Of a DNA stretch of 7,756 nucleotides, positions 1 to 6,551 are shown piece after piece. Origin of the DNA: an uncultured Clostridia bacterium (GTDB taxonomy: Bacteria; Bacillota; Clostridia; Christensenellales; UBA1242); assembly GCA_944381255.1 (NCBI GenBank), contig CALWKL010000051.1, positions 1 through 7,756 on the forward strand, in the 5' to 3' direction. The notes beneath the pieces were generated by a model. It saw nothing but the letters and a program-made list of their open reading frames with translations, was not told the DNA's origin and searched no databases. Every line of letters begins with the position of its first letter. Position 1 is the first letter of the stretch. The translations under genes and the position numbers were made by a program.

Positions 1-505
1 TCATTGCTTAGAGTTGTCTTACAATTTGGGCAAAAATTTACTACTCCACGCTTTTTATATGCCAAACCGTGCTCGAATAACTTTAGGAAAATCCATTGTG
101 TCCAACGATAATACTCTGGGTCCGAAGTACTAAATTGCCTATCCCAATCGAAACTCATGCCTAAGCCCTCAAGTTGTCGTACAAAATTGCCTATATTTTG
201 CTCTGTTACCTCAGAAGGACGCACTCCAGTCTTGATAGCATAATTCTCGGTAGGTAGGCCAAAGCGTCCCAGCCCACAGGATACAATACATTAAATTCCT
301 TCTTCTTCTTGTATCTTGCCATTACATCTACTGGCACATTAGCCTTGACATGCCCCATATGTATACCCTTTCCACTCACGCCAAAAAATTCTGTAAGCAG
401 GTAATATTTGGGTCTAGGGTCAAAATCAATCGCCGCAAAAGTCTTGTTATCGCGCCATTTTTTGTTCCATTTTTGCTCGACAGACTTAAAATCGTATTTT
501 TCCAT
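1..505 (-). CDS. leuS: Leucyl-tRNA synthetase, N-terminal part; frameshifted and cut by the window edge
   Basis: Cytoplasmic class I aminoacyl-tRNA synthetase that charges tRNA-Leu with leucine. From the ATG at 505, residues 1-82 read as a LeuRS N-terminus, with the class I HIGH-type motif HMGH at residues 49-52 (positions 361-350) in the context SGKGIHMGH, followed by [20 protein letters not shown]. The frame is then lost and stops after 99 residues near 206. In the -1 frame the family sequence resumes exactly: [17 protein letters not shown], then [20 protein letters not shown], then [15 protein letters not shown] up to the left edge. A CxxC (32-21) sits where LeuRS has its zinc-binding CPxC. 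The expected TTG-GGC-CTA is read as TTG-GC-CTA, so one G (a C on the plus strand at 259-260) seems missing. The start is supported by GAGGA at 515-511, five bases upstream. LeuRS is normally over 800 residues, so about 80 percent lies outside. The KMSKS loop and editing domain are not visible. Confidence 0.93.
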
Positions 506-510
506 AAAAA

Positions 511-515
511 TCCTC
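511..515 (-). promoter_or_regulatory. Ribosome binding site of leuS
   Basis: GAGGA on the minus strand, five bases before the ATG at 505-503. It is a good Shine-Dalgarno match and fixes the leuS start. Confidence 0.7.
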
Positions 516-538
516 GCTAACTGATAAAATCAAGGTTT

Positions 539-567
539 ATTATATCAAAATATGGTATTTTTGTAAA
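539..567 (-). promoter_or_regulatory. Sigma-A-type promoter of leuS
   Basis: On the minus strand, TTTACA (567-562) and a perfect TATAAT (544-539) are separated by 17 bases. This matches 11 of 12 consensus bases with ideal spacing. Transcription would start near 532, giving a leader of only about 27 nt that includes the ribosome binding site. That is too short for the T-box leader that controls leuS in many Bacillota, so regulation by that route is not expected here. Confidence 0.75.
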
Positions 568-782
568 GAGGAAATTTGACCGCAAACTAAAATTAATTTC
601 ATTAAATATTATTTTTTGTTTTACACAAACTACTATTAGTTTTTGCTTTTATCGTGTAGGTAAAACTTTTTTAAAAGGCTAACTATCGATTTAATAAATA
701 CGTCACTTAATATCAAGTCTTGCATTATTATCAAAAAATTGTAAAAATAACACAAAAAATACAAATAAATGCGTTTTTTCTT

Positions 783-810
783 TTGTTTTTGTAAATAAAT
801 AATGTATAAT
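783..810 (+). promoter_or_regulatory. Probable promoter of the lipoprotein gene
   Basis: A perfect TATAAT -10 box lies at 805-810. The best -35 candidate is the weak TTGTTT at 783-788, 16 bases upstream. Transcription would start near 817, leaving a leader of about 27 nt before the TTG start. The -10 is convincing; the -35 is poor, so this may be a weak or activator-dependent promoter. Confidence 0.5.
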
Positions 811-827
811 ATTATCAAAATATAAAA

Positions 828-834
828 AAAGGAG
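828..834 (+). promoter_or_regulatory. Ribosome binding site deciding the TTG start of the lipoprotein
   Basis: AAAGGAG ends nine bases before TTG at 844. No comparable Shine-Dalgarno precedes the next in-frame ATG (865), and starting there would remove the charged n-region of the signal peptide. The TTG start is therefore preferred. Confidence 0.75.
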
Positions 835-843
835 AACTACAAA

Positions 844-3078
844 TTGAACAAAAAAATATTGTCAATGTTTGTATTTATGCTAGTATTGATGCCTTTTGCT
901 CTATTGGCTGGTTGCTCAGGCGCACAAAATCCCCCTCCTGCTACATACAAAGTAACGGCAACCTTGCAAAATGCAACTGCTGGCATTACACTTGAACCAC
1001 TAGAGAATGAAAATTTCGAAGAAGGTTCTAATGTAGATATTACAGTAAAATTTGATGCAGGGTATCGTCCAGAAGGGCTAGTGGCTACATCTAATGGTAG
1101 CACTATTACTGGGGCTATTACTCAAACTAATGGTGAAGCATACACCCAGGATACCCCACTCAGTGCAGAACTTTATTGGAAATACACTATTAAAGATTTG
1201 AGCGCAGACACCACAATTTTAATCAACGTGGCAGATTGTACCAAAGCAACTCTTGAATATTCCTTTGATAATGAGTATACTGGAGAATTGTACTACGCTG
1301 TATTAGACTCAAAGCCTGATGAAACTCTCACTTCTCAAAGTCAGATAGATGATTATCTTGCAAGTCAAAACTCAAATGTAAATCCTATCGCAGAAAAAAT
1401 TATTGTACCATATGGCTCTTTTGTAATACTACTATCTTCTGCTGGCGACAATATGATGTACTTAACTAGCACCGACAGTAGTAATTCAAAATTTGAGATA
1501 CTTTCTGCTTGCTTTGACAACGCAAGACAACAATATTTTACATATTCACACGCAGGTAAAGATTGCCAAGTATTTACATTTACCGCAAATAATGAACAAC
1601 TAGATAGTTTTCAAGATATATTTATTAGCCTGACTGAGACAAACAATGTAATTTCTAATACCTTTGCTTTTAGTCCAGTAAACGACGGTACTGACATTCG
1701 CCAAATGTCAACAAGCAGTAATATTCCTACTAAATTAATATCAACAGACCAATCAGGTAACCCACAAACTCACGAAATTAATTTAGATGGTACTACAAAA
1801 ACATATTATAGACTTACTAATACTAATACTATCTACGCTTACATCGGCTCAAGCGATTTAACAGACGCTATTCAACAAAATTATGCTAGTGCATACTCTC
1901 AATGGATTGATGACTATGTTGCATTTGAAATCAATGGCTTTGGAAGTTTCGATGAAACAGACCGCTACTATTTGTCAACAGAATTAAATTACACATCAAG
2001 CACCGCCCACACATATGATGTAACGCATTGTATCAAAAAGGTAACTACCGACTACGCCCCTAGATACTTCTTCATTATGTCTTCCCAAGAATTAACTGAT
2101 ATGGTTTCACAAAATCCTCAATTTATCAAAACTATAAAGGGTAATGAATACGGCTTTGCTTACCTTTTGTATGACAAAAATCAAAATATGTCCGATGTTC
2201 ACGAATTTTGTTTAGAGGGATATAATTTTGTAGAACTCAACCCTCAACTACAAGTTTGTGGAAATTCTGGCATAGAAGATAACGCATTTATAAACGATAC
2301 TCGTGGCAATGTAACATATGTAGACTACACTATTACTAACGACAATCAAGAAATTACCCCAGTATACTATATGAATACCTACGACTTTAGTATCAATCGA
2401 CCTACAAATGTAAGCCTATATTTTATGGCTCCTATACTAAAAATTGTTGACGCAAATTTCGTTATGTACTCTGGATATAATTATACTGTATCAAATAGCC
2501 TAGGAGAGACATTAGCCAGTGGTACTTATACTTACACAAGCGCTGATTTATCCAACCTCTCAGGAGCATACAAAAATATTGAATTACCAAACTTTTACAA
2601 CACTGATTATTATAAAATAAGTTTACAGTTTACAGAGAGACCTTTTGATGATTCTACTCACACCATTCAAAATGGTTCTGATAGACAAATTTACTACTAC
2701 CTAGCAAATGCTGATGATGACCTACCAATGCCTACAGATGCTAGTGCTTGGAAAGACTTAGCTACCAACCCTATCACAATAAAATTTGACAATACAAAGT
2801 TGCTATACGTATTGACCGAGTTATCTAACACAGATAGTAAAAAAGAAGAAATTAATATTCAGTATCAGACACCTATCCAACCACTAGACACAGAATACAG
2901 GTATGAGACCATCTCTACCTTACACGAATACTCTGATTTATTTGGTAACAAAGTTTCTATGACTATTGATGGAAAAACATATCAAGTATATGTTGTAAAA
3001 CTTGTGCCTTCATATTATGTCGCTGATATGGAATACTTTATACGAATCAATGAAGTTGTAGAGGGAAATGAGGCCTAA
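844..3078 (+). CDS. Secreted lipoprotein of unknown function, beta-rich, 744 residues
   Basis: Exported, lipid-anchored protein expected on the outer face of the cytoplasmic membrane. The signal sequence has a basic n-region (MNKK), a hydrophobic core (residues 5-20) and a lipobox LAGC with the modified cysteine at residue 24. A short linker with SGAQNPPP follows. Residues 35-130 resemble the divergent bacterial beta-repeat fold seen in InlB-like proteins: YKVTATL, then EEGSNVDITVKFDAGY, then WKYTIKDLSADTTILI. The remainder (about 135-740) is rich in Asn, Thr, Ser, Tyr and Asp and looks like extracellular beta-sandwich material, but I recognise no named domain or catalytic motif. No Ser/Thr anchor or sortase signal is present. 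The gene is preceded by its own promoter and followed by a terminator, so it is monocistronic. It could be an adhesin, a glycan-binding protein or a structural surface protein; none of these can be chosen from sequence. The ORF and export prediction are very secure, the function unknown. Confidence 0.9.
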   Translation: MNKKILSMFVFMLVLMPFALLAGCSGAQNPPPATYKVTATLQNATAGITLEPLENENFEEGSNVDITVKFDAGYRPEGLVATSNGSTITGAITQTNGEAYTQDTPLSAELYWKYTIKDLSADTTILINVADCTKATLEYSFDNEYTGELYYAVLDSKPDETLTSQSQIDDYLASQNSNVNPIAEKIIVPYGSFVILLSSAGDNMMYLTSTDSSNSKFEILSACFDNARQQYFTYSHAGKDCQVFTFTANNEQLDSFQDIFISLTETNNVISNTFAFSPVNDGTDIRQMSTSSNIPTKLISTDQSGNPQTHEINLDGTTKTYYRLTNTNTIYAYIGSSDLTDAIQQNYASAYSQWIDDYVAFEINGFGSFDETDRYYLSTELNYTSSTAHTYDVTHCIKKVTTDYAPRYFFIMSSQELTDMVSQNPQFIKTIKGNEYGFAYLLYDKNQNMSDVHEFCLEGYNFVELNPQLQVCGNSGIEDNAFINDTRGNVTYVDYTITNDNQEITPVYYMNTYDFSINRPTNVSLYFMAPILKIVDANFVMYSGYNYTVSNSLGETLASGTYTYTSADLSNLSGAYKNIELPNFYNTDYYKISLQFTERPFDDSTHTIQNGSDRQIYYYLANADDDLPMPTDASAWKDLATNPITIKFDNTKLLYVLTELSNTDSKKEEINIQYQTPIQPLDTEYRYETISTLHEYSDLFGNKVSMTIDGKTYQVYVVKLVPSYYVADMEYFIRINEVVEGNEA

Positions 3079-3133
3079 ATATTATTTAAAGTTTATTTAA
3101 TAAAATATTAAATTAAATATAATAAAATTAAAT

Positions 3134-3170
3134 AAAAAACCATTTTAAAACTGATGGTTTTTTTATTTTT
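3134..3170 (+). terminator. Terminator of the lipoprotein gene
   Basis: Ten-base-pair stem AAAAAACCAT (3134-3143) and ATGGTTTTTT (3154-3163) with a 10-base loop, running into a T-rich tract to 3170, about 55 bases after the stop. The stem is AT-rich, so it may be moderately efficient. The symmetry would also allow it to work on the minus strand. Confidence 0.65.
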
Positions 3171-3247
3171 TGTTCCTTTAAATTATAAAAATAAGGCAAT
3201 AATAAATAATTAAATTTATTAAAATTTGCATTTTTGAGAATTTTTTC

Positions 3248-3276
3248 TTGACAAATGCATAAAATTATGTTAGACT
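3248..3276 (+). promoter_or_regulatory. Promoter of the initiator tRNA gene
   Basis: Perfect -35 TTGACA (3248-3253), a 17-base spacer, and -10 TAGACT (3271-3276) preceded by TG-N (3268-3270), making an extended -10. Transcription would start near 3283, only a few bases before the mature tRNA 5' end at 3287. This fits a short-leader tRNA transcript trimmed by RNase P. Confidence 0.75.
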
Positions 3277-3286
3277 AATTAAGTAT

Positions 3287-3363
3287 CGCGGGGTAGAGCA
3301 GTCCGGCAGCTCGTTGGGCTCATAACCCAAAGGTCGTAGGTTCAAATCCTACCCCCGCTACCA
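3287..3363 (+). tRNA. Initiator tRNA-fMet, anticodon CAT
   Basis: A 77-base tRNA with encoded CCA (3361-3363) that starts translation after formylation. The acceptor stem GCGGGG pairs with CCCCGC from 2-71 to 7-66. The D arm is GAGC/GCTC with the A11:U24 pair typical of bacterial initiators. The anticodon arm is TTGGG-CTCATAA-CCCAA with anticodon at 3321-3323, carrying the three consecutive G:C pairs that guide the tRNA to the ribosomal P site. The T arm is GTAGG-TTCAAAT-CCTAC. The 1-72 position is C·U and cannot form a Watson-Crick pair, as required of an initiator, though most bacterial initiators I know have C·A. The gene has its own promoter and terminator and no tRNA or rRNA neighbours in the window. 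Identity as initiator rather than elongator Met is very secure. Confidence 0.98.
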
Positions 3364-3367
3364 GTCT

Positions 3368-3393
3368 AAAAGCCCTGTATATAGGGCTTTTTT
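3368..3393 (+). terminator. Intrinsic terminator of the tRNA gene
   Basis: Perfect nine-base-pair stem AAAAGCCCT (3368-3376) and AGGGCTTTT (3383-3391) with loop GTATAT, and a run of six T (3388-3393). It lies five bases after the CCA end, confirming a single-tRNA transcript. Confidence 0.92.
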
Positions 3394-3410
3394 CATACCC
3401 TAGCAACATT

Positions 3411-3467
3411 TAAATAGTATTTAGTTACTTTCTTAACTACTTTCTTTTCTCGAAAAAATACTATTTA
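3411..3467. repeat. 12-bp perfect inverted repeat in AT-rich spacer
   Basis: TAAATAGTATTT (3411-3422) and AAATACTATTTA (3456-3467) are exact reverse complements separated by 33 bases. It lies between the tRNA terminator and the terminator of the convergent repeat-protein gene. The rest of this spacer (3394-3637) is nearly pure A/T and I see no gene in it. Function unknown; chance is possible given the base composition. Confidence 0.4.
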
Positions 3468-3637
3468 GTTGAATACTAATCTTCATTAAATTTCTTAACT
3501 TAAATTTTTTATTTAGTATAAATTTTTTTAGAGTTAGAAATTTATAGATTATGTTTTATTTAATATTTTTACTTAATATTTTATATTTTTATTTTATTAA
3601 ATATTTTATAATTAAAATTGATTTTAAATAACATAAC

Positions 3638-3672
3638 AAAAAGGACTTTTTCAATAGTGATAAAGTCCCTTT
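3638..3672 (-). terminator. Terminator of the InlB-repeat protein gene
   Basis: On the minus strand a stem AAAGGGACTTT (about 3672-3662) pairs with AAAGTCCTTT (about 3649-3639) with one G·U pair and a 12-base loop, followed by a five-T run (3642-3638). It lies about 57 bases past the stop codon of the minus-strand gene. On the plus strand the T-run is weaker, so it mainly serves the minus gene. Confidence 0.75.
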
Positions 3673-3728
3673 GCTTATTATTAATTAAATCAAAACTAGA
3701 TAAGATTTTATCTTTAATTTATCCTAGA

Positions 3729-6458
3729 TTAATCATTATTATCTAGTTCCATATTATAGTCAGGATTAGTTGCTGTAGGCTGGAATAAAGCCATTAATTG
3801 CCTACCATAAATAGTTGATTTTTTAAACTTTGCACTTTCGCTAGTAGATATAATATTAGCAGGGCTATCTGCAAAGCACCAACCTACAAACTCATACCCT
3901 GGTTGAGCAAGTTTTGCTGTACAAATAATTTCATCACTATCAGCCAAAGTATCCATATCAGCGCCTACCAAGGTAACACTTCCACCATAATTTGCACTTA
4001 CTGCGATGCCATCTAGTGCACCTCCATCATTTTTTGGTACAGTCAAATCTGAATACGGAGTAGTAGTTAGTCTTACATAAACATTTACGCTCTTATTGGT
4101 ATTGTAATAATTAAAAGTCAGCCACAAATCATTGTTACCCTCATTCGCTTGATATGCTACATTCTGTGCAAAAGAACTAACAGCATACAATTTTGTAGAC
4201 CAAGAATCGATTGTATAAAATGCTACGTTATCAAAAGATATAGACTCTATGTATTTACCTGTTTCTGGAGTAATTCTCAAAGTTGCAGAATATGTCTCTG
4301 GCTCGAGATTTAGATATGTACTAGCAATAGTTCCATTAGTAGCGTATACATTCGCTGTAGGTTGTGATTTCTTAAAATAAGCCACCGCATTGGTATGTCT
4401 ATCTAGGGTATGCGTATATGTAGCGCTACTGAATTTTGCACCATTTATTAACCAATAGTCAAATTGATATCCAGCCGTTGGAGATGCAGTAAGCGTAATA
4501 TTTGTGCCAGCAGTATAATATCCACTTTCGCTACCAGTAATATTACCACCTGCCCCATCGTTTAGCGTATAACTTAACTCACAAACCCATTTTGCTACTG
4601 CTGTTTGGTTGGTACTGTATGCCCATACCCCACCATAATAAGGAGTACTACCTATCAGCCACCCATCGAAATAGCACCCTAGTCTTGTAGGAATAGGAGT
4701 CGTGATTGTATCCCCATCTTCTAGCCTTACACTACCAGGAGTTACCCAGCCACCATTTGCATCATAAGTAAGCGTATATCCCCATTTTGCTACAACAGTT
4801 TTGTTCTCAGTAAACGTCCAAGCACCACCACTATATAAACTCCCATCTAGATACCACCCAAAGAAGGTATATCCGGCTCTCGTAGGTGTAATAAGGTTTA
4901 TTATCGAACCAAATTCAACAGTCTGCTCCGTTGGACTAACTGTACCACCATTTGCGTTGTAATAAAGTATATATTTTGCCTTTGTCCACTTAGCATACAA
5001 AGTTGACCCATTAGACAAATCATAAATATGCACACTAGTCATATTATCTGAATAATATTGTGTACCTGATCCATTTGTTAAGGTAAAGTATCCACCAAAA
5101 TCATATCCCATACGGCTAGGTGCTGTAGCTTCTGGCATATCCAAATTATATACGCCTCGCACGCTACCACTACCCCCACTACCACCTTGCTGGTCTAGAT
5201 TGATAGTACTCAGCCATTTAGCATAAAGTGTATGCCCTACAGTAATTATATCGGTAGATGTTACTTGACTTCCAGAGTAATTACTCTCTTTGTACCAACC
5301 GTCAAAGGTATATCCTGTGCGAGTGGTCGTAGGCAATGTTCCATACACAGAGTCTACTTGTACAGTTATCGAACTACAAGCAGTACCACCCACTGCATCA
5401 AATACTACCGAACAATTCCATTTTGCATACAAAGTATGGTTTTCTTGTACTATATCAGTAGTTTGTATCATATCTCCCGAGAAATTACTAGTTTTATACC
5501 AACCAACGAATTCATATCCTGTGCGAGTAGGCGTAGGCAAACTATCATAACTTTCGTCAGTGTTTACCGTCATATTCGAACACTCACTTCCACCCATACT
5601 ATTAAAACTTACAGTACAAGCCCATTTTGCCTTGAAAGTTTGGTTAGAGGTATATGTCCAAGTGAACCCACTGTTCTTTTTGGTAGAACCAGTATACCAG
5701 CCCACAAAAGAATAGTTCGTTCGGCTAGGTGTTGGCAAAGATACCGATGCATTATAAGTAGCAGTCAACGATGTATTAGACACCGTACCACCATTTGCAT
5801 CAAGATAAAGTGTATATTTGTTAGCAGTAAAATAGCTTGCTTGCAAGTCTAGTTTCATAACAAGCACTTCATAATAATAACGATATGATGAACTTTTTGA
5901 AGAAGAAACAGTTGTAGAATAACTACTAGAATATGTAAAATCATTTCCTGAACGAGTCATATTGCGAGAACTAGAAAAAGAGCCGTTATACAAACTACTT
6001 GCTAATGTTGAAGCCGATTGATTACGGGTATAGTCTGTTGCTGTTTTATAATAGCAAGTAAAACTAGTAGGAGCAGAAGAACTCCAACTATAACCTCTTA
6101 GGTTATAAGAAAATTTATAGTTAGTCCAAGTAAATTTTCCAGAAGTACTAGAATTAGTTGAAGTAATATTAGAACTAGATATAGATGGGTTACCCCAAGT
6201 ATTATCTGCATATATATATACATAAAATCTTACGTAATAGTAACCACTTCTAGTTGGATGAGCAGTAGTATAAGCAGAAACATTTGTTACAGCAGCCTCT
6301 GCAGGCCTACCTCCTGCATTATCATATGAACCCAATACCAATACTCCACCTATTACATTGGCAGACAATAGTATTGCCAATACTACCAAGAATGCACGAA
6401 AATTTTTGTATTTTACAAAGCGCATTTTCCACCGCCCAAAAATTTTAATAAAAACCAT
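3729..6458 (-). CDS. Secreted InlB B-repeat (Flg_new-like) surface protein, 909 residues
   Basis: Exported cell-surface or secreted protein of unknown binding partner. A Sec signal lies at about residues 12-56 (basic KYKNFR, hydrophobic AFLVVLAILL and GGVLVLG, likely cleavage after PAEA). Residues 57-212 form a Ser/Thr/Tyr-rich domain I do not recognise. Six tandem repeats follow (214-279, 282-347, 350-415, 419-491, 495-559, 561-624). Each runs through a GG turn, a PTRTGY-F-GW core and a closing AKW, the signature of InlB B-type/Flg_new repeats. Residues 627-696 (GYQFDYW) and about 806-893 (GYEFVGW) are divergent copies flanking a beta-rich stretch (697-805). The C-terminus is NPDYNMELDNND, with no LPxTG, transmembrane anchor or surface-layer domain visible. 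Two starts are possible: ATG 6458 (no Shine-Dalgarno) and ATG 6425 (residue 12, preceded by GGTGG and giving a more typical signal peptide). Monocistronic. An adhesin-like role is inferred from family, not shown. Confidence 0.92.
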   Translation of the reverse strand: MVFIKIFGRWKMRFVKYKNFRAFLVVLAILLSANVIGGVLVLGSYDNAGGRPAEAAVTNVSAYTTAHPTRSGYYYVRFYVYIYADNTWGNPSISSSNITSTNSSTSGKFTWTNYKFSYNLRGYSWSSSAPTSFTCYYKTATDYTRNQSASTLASSLYNGSFSSSRNMTRSGNDFTYSSSYSTTVSSSKSSSYRYYYEVLVMKLDLQASYFTANKYTLYLDANGGTVSNTSLTATYNASVSLPTPSRTNYSFVGWYTGSTKKNSGFTWTYTSNQTFKAKWACTVSFNSMGGSECSNMTVNTDESYDSLPTPTRTGYEFVGWYKTSNFSGDMIQTTDIVQENHTLYAKWNCSVVFDAVGGTACSSITVQVDSVYGTLPTTTRTGYTFDGWYKESNYSGSQVTSTDIITVGHTLYAKWLSTINLDQQGGSGGSGSVRGVYNLDMPEATAPSRMGYDFGGYFTLTNGSGTQYYSDNMTSVHIYDLSNGSTLYAKWTKAKYILYYNANGGTVSPTEQTVEFGSIINLITPTRAGYTFFGWYLDGSLYSGGAWTFTENKTVVAKWGYTLTYDANGGWVTPGSVRLEDGDTITTPIPTRLGCYFDGWLIGSTPYYGGVWAYSTNQTAVAKWVCELSYTLNDGAGGNITGSESGYYTAGTNITLTASPTAGYQFDYWLINGAKFSSATYTHTLDRHTNAVAYFKKSQPTANVYATNGTIASTYLNLEPETYSATLRITPETGKYIESISFDNVAFYTIDSWSTKLYAVSSFAQNVAYQANEGNNDLWLTFNYYNTNKSVNVYVRLTTTPYSDLTVPKNDGGALDGIAVSANYGGSVTLVGADMDTLADSDEIICTAKLAQPGYEFVGWCFADSPANIISTSESAKFKKSTIYGRQLMALFQPTATNPDYNMELDNND
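4587..5819 (-). repeat. Six tandem InlB B-type repeat units inside the secreted protein
   Basis: Units at 5819-5622, 5615-5418, 5411-5214, 5204-4986, 4976-4782 and 4778-4587. The first three have a constant period of 68 codons (204 bases). Units 2 and 3 share near-identical DNA in the GYxF core (for example an identical 15-mer at 5514-5528 and 5310-5324, exactly 204 bases apart), which suggests a recent duplication. Unit 4 is longer, with a GGSGGSGS insertion in its first loop. Units 5 and 6 lack the Cys residues found in units 2 and 3. Confidence 0.85.
6426..6438 (-). promoter_or_regulatory. Possible ribosome binding site for the downstream start at 6425
   Basis: The minus strand reads GGGCGGTGGAAA directly before ATG 6425-6423. 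GGTGG is an imperfect Shine-Dalgarno with short spacing, but it is better than anything ahead of ATG 6458, which follows GTCCTAGC. This favours Met12 as the real start, giving 898 residues. Confidence 0.35.
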
Positions 6459-6530
6459 GCTAGGACTTTTCTAGGAAAAAGCATATACCATTTACCCTAA
6501 ATTTTTATTTCCTCAAAGTCAACTACACTT

Positions 6531-6551
6531 ATATAGTATTTTATACTATAT
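6531..6551. promoter_or_regulatory. 21-bp perfect palindrome over the presumed promoter (operator candidate)
   Basis: ATATAGTAT-TTT-ATACTATAT has nine-base perfect arms around a three-base centre. It overlaps the best -10 candidate of the InlB-repeat gene, the position expected of a repressor operator. The symmetry is seen; the regulatory role is inference. Confidence 0.4.

Larger units (their letters stand above)
506..843. other. Divergent intergenic region between leuS and the lipoprotein gene
   Basis: A 338-base, very AT-rich spacer holding the leuS promoter at its left end and the lipoprotein promoter and ribosome binding site at its right end. The middle (about 570-780) contains no gene I can support. 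A 60-codon frame on the minus strand (818-636) is rich in Ile, Phe, Tyr, Leu and Lys, has no clear ribosome binding site and looks like chance opening in AT-rich DNA. A short imperfect dyad, AAACTA-CTAT-TAGTTT, lies at about 627-642. Confidence 0.6.

Noticed and set aside
206..290. Programmed ribosomal frameshift in leuS
   Set aside because: The junction CTTTGGCCTACC has no slippery X-XXY-YYZ heptamer or upstream Shine-Dalgarno-like stimulator, and LeuRS is not known to use frameshifting.
636..818. 60-codon open frame on the minus strand
   Set aside because: Lies in AT-rich intergenic DNA, is composed of Ile/Tyr/Phe/Lys/Leu as expected by chance, and has no clear ribosome binding site.
837..1103. 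88-codon open frame on the minus strand opposite the lipoprotein start
   Set aside because: Antisense shadow of a well-supported gene with a signal peptide and ribosome binding site on the plus strand.
4587..5819. CRISPR array suggested by regularly spaced similar segments
   Set aside because: The period is 204 bases, the frame is open throughout and the similarity is at protein level; these are domain repeats.
5232..5852. Long plus-strand open frames (also 5290-5550) within the InlB-repeat gene
   Set aside because: Shadows of the repeat-coding region; the minus-strand frame has the signal peptide and clear repeat family motifs.
6477..6497. Leader peptide MVYAFS ahead of the repeat gene
   Set aside because: Six codons, no attenuator-like alternative hairpins and no biosynthetic context; most likely chance.
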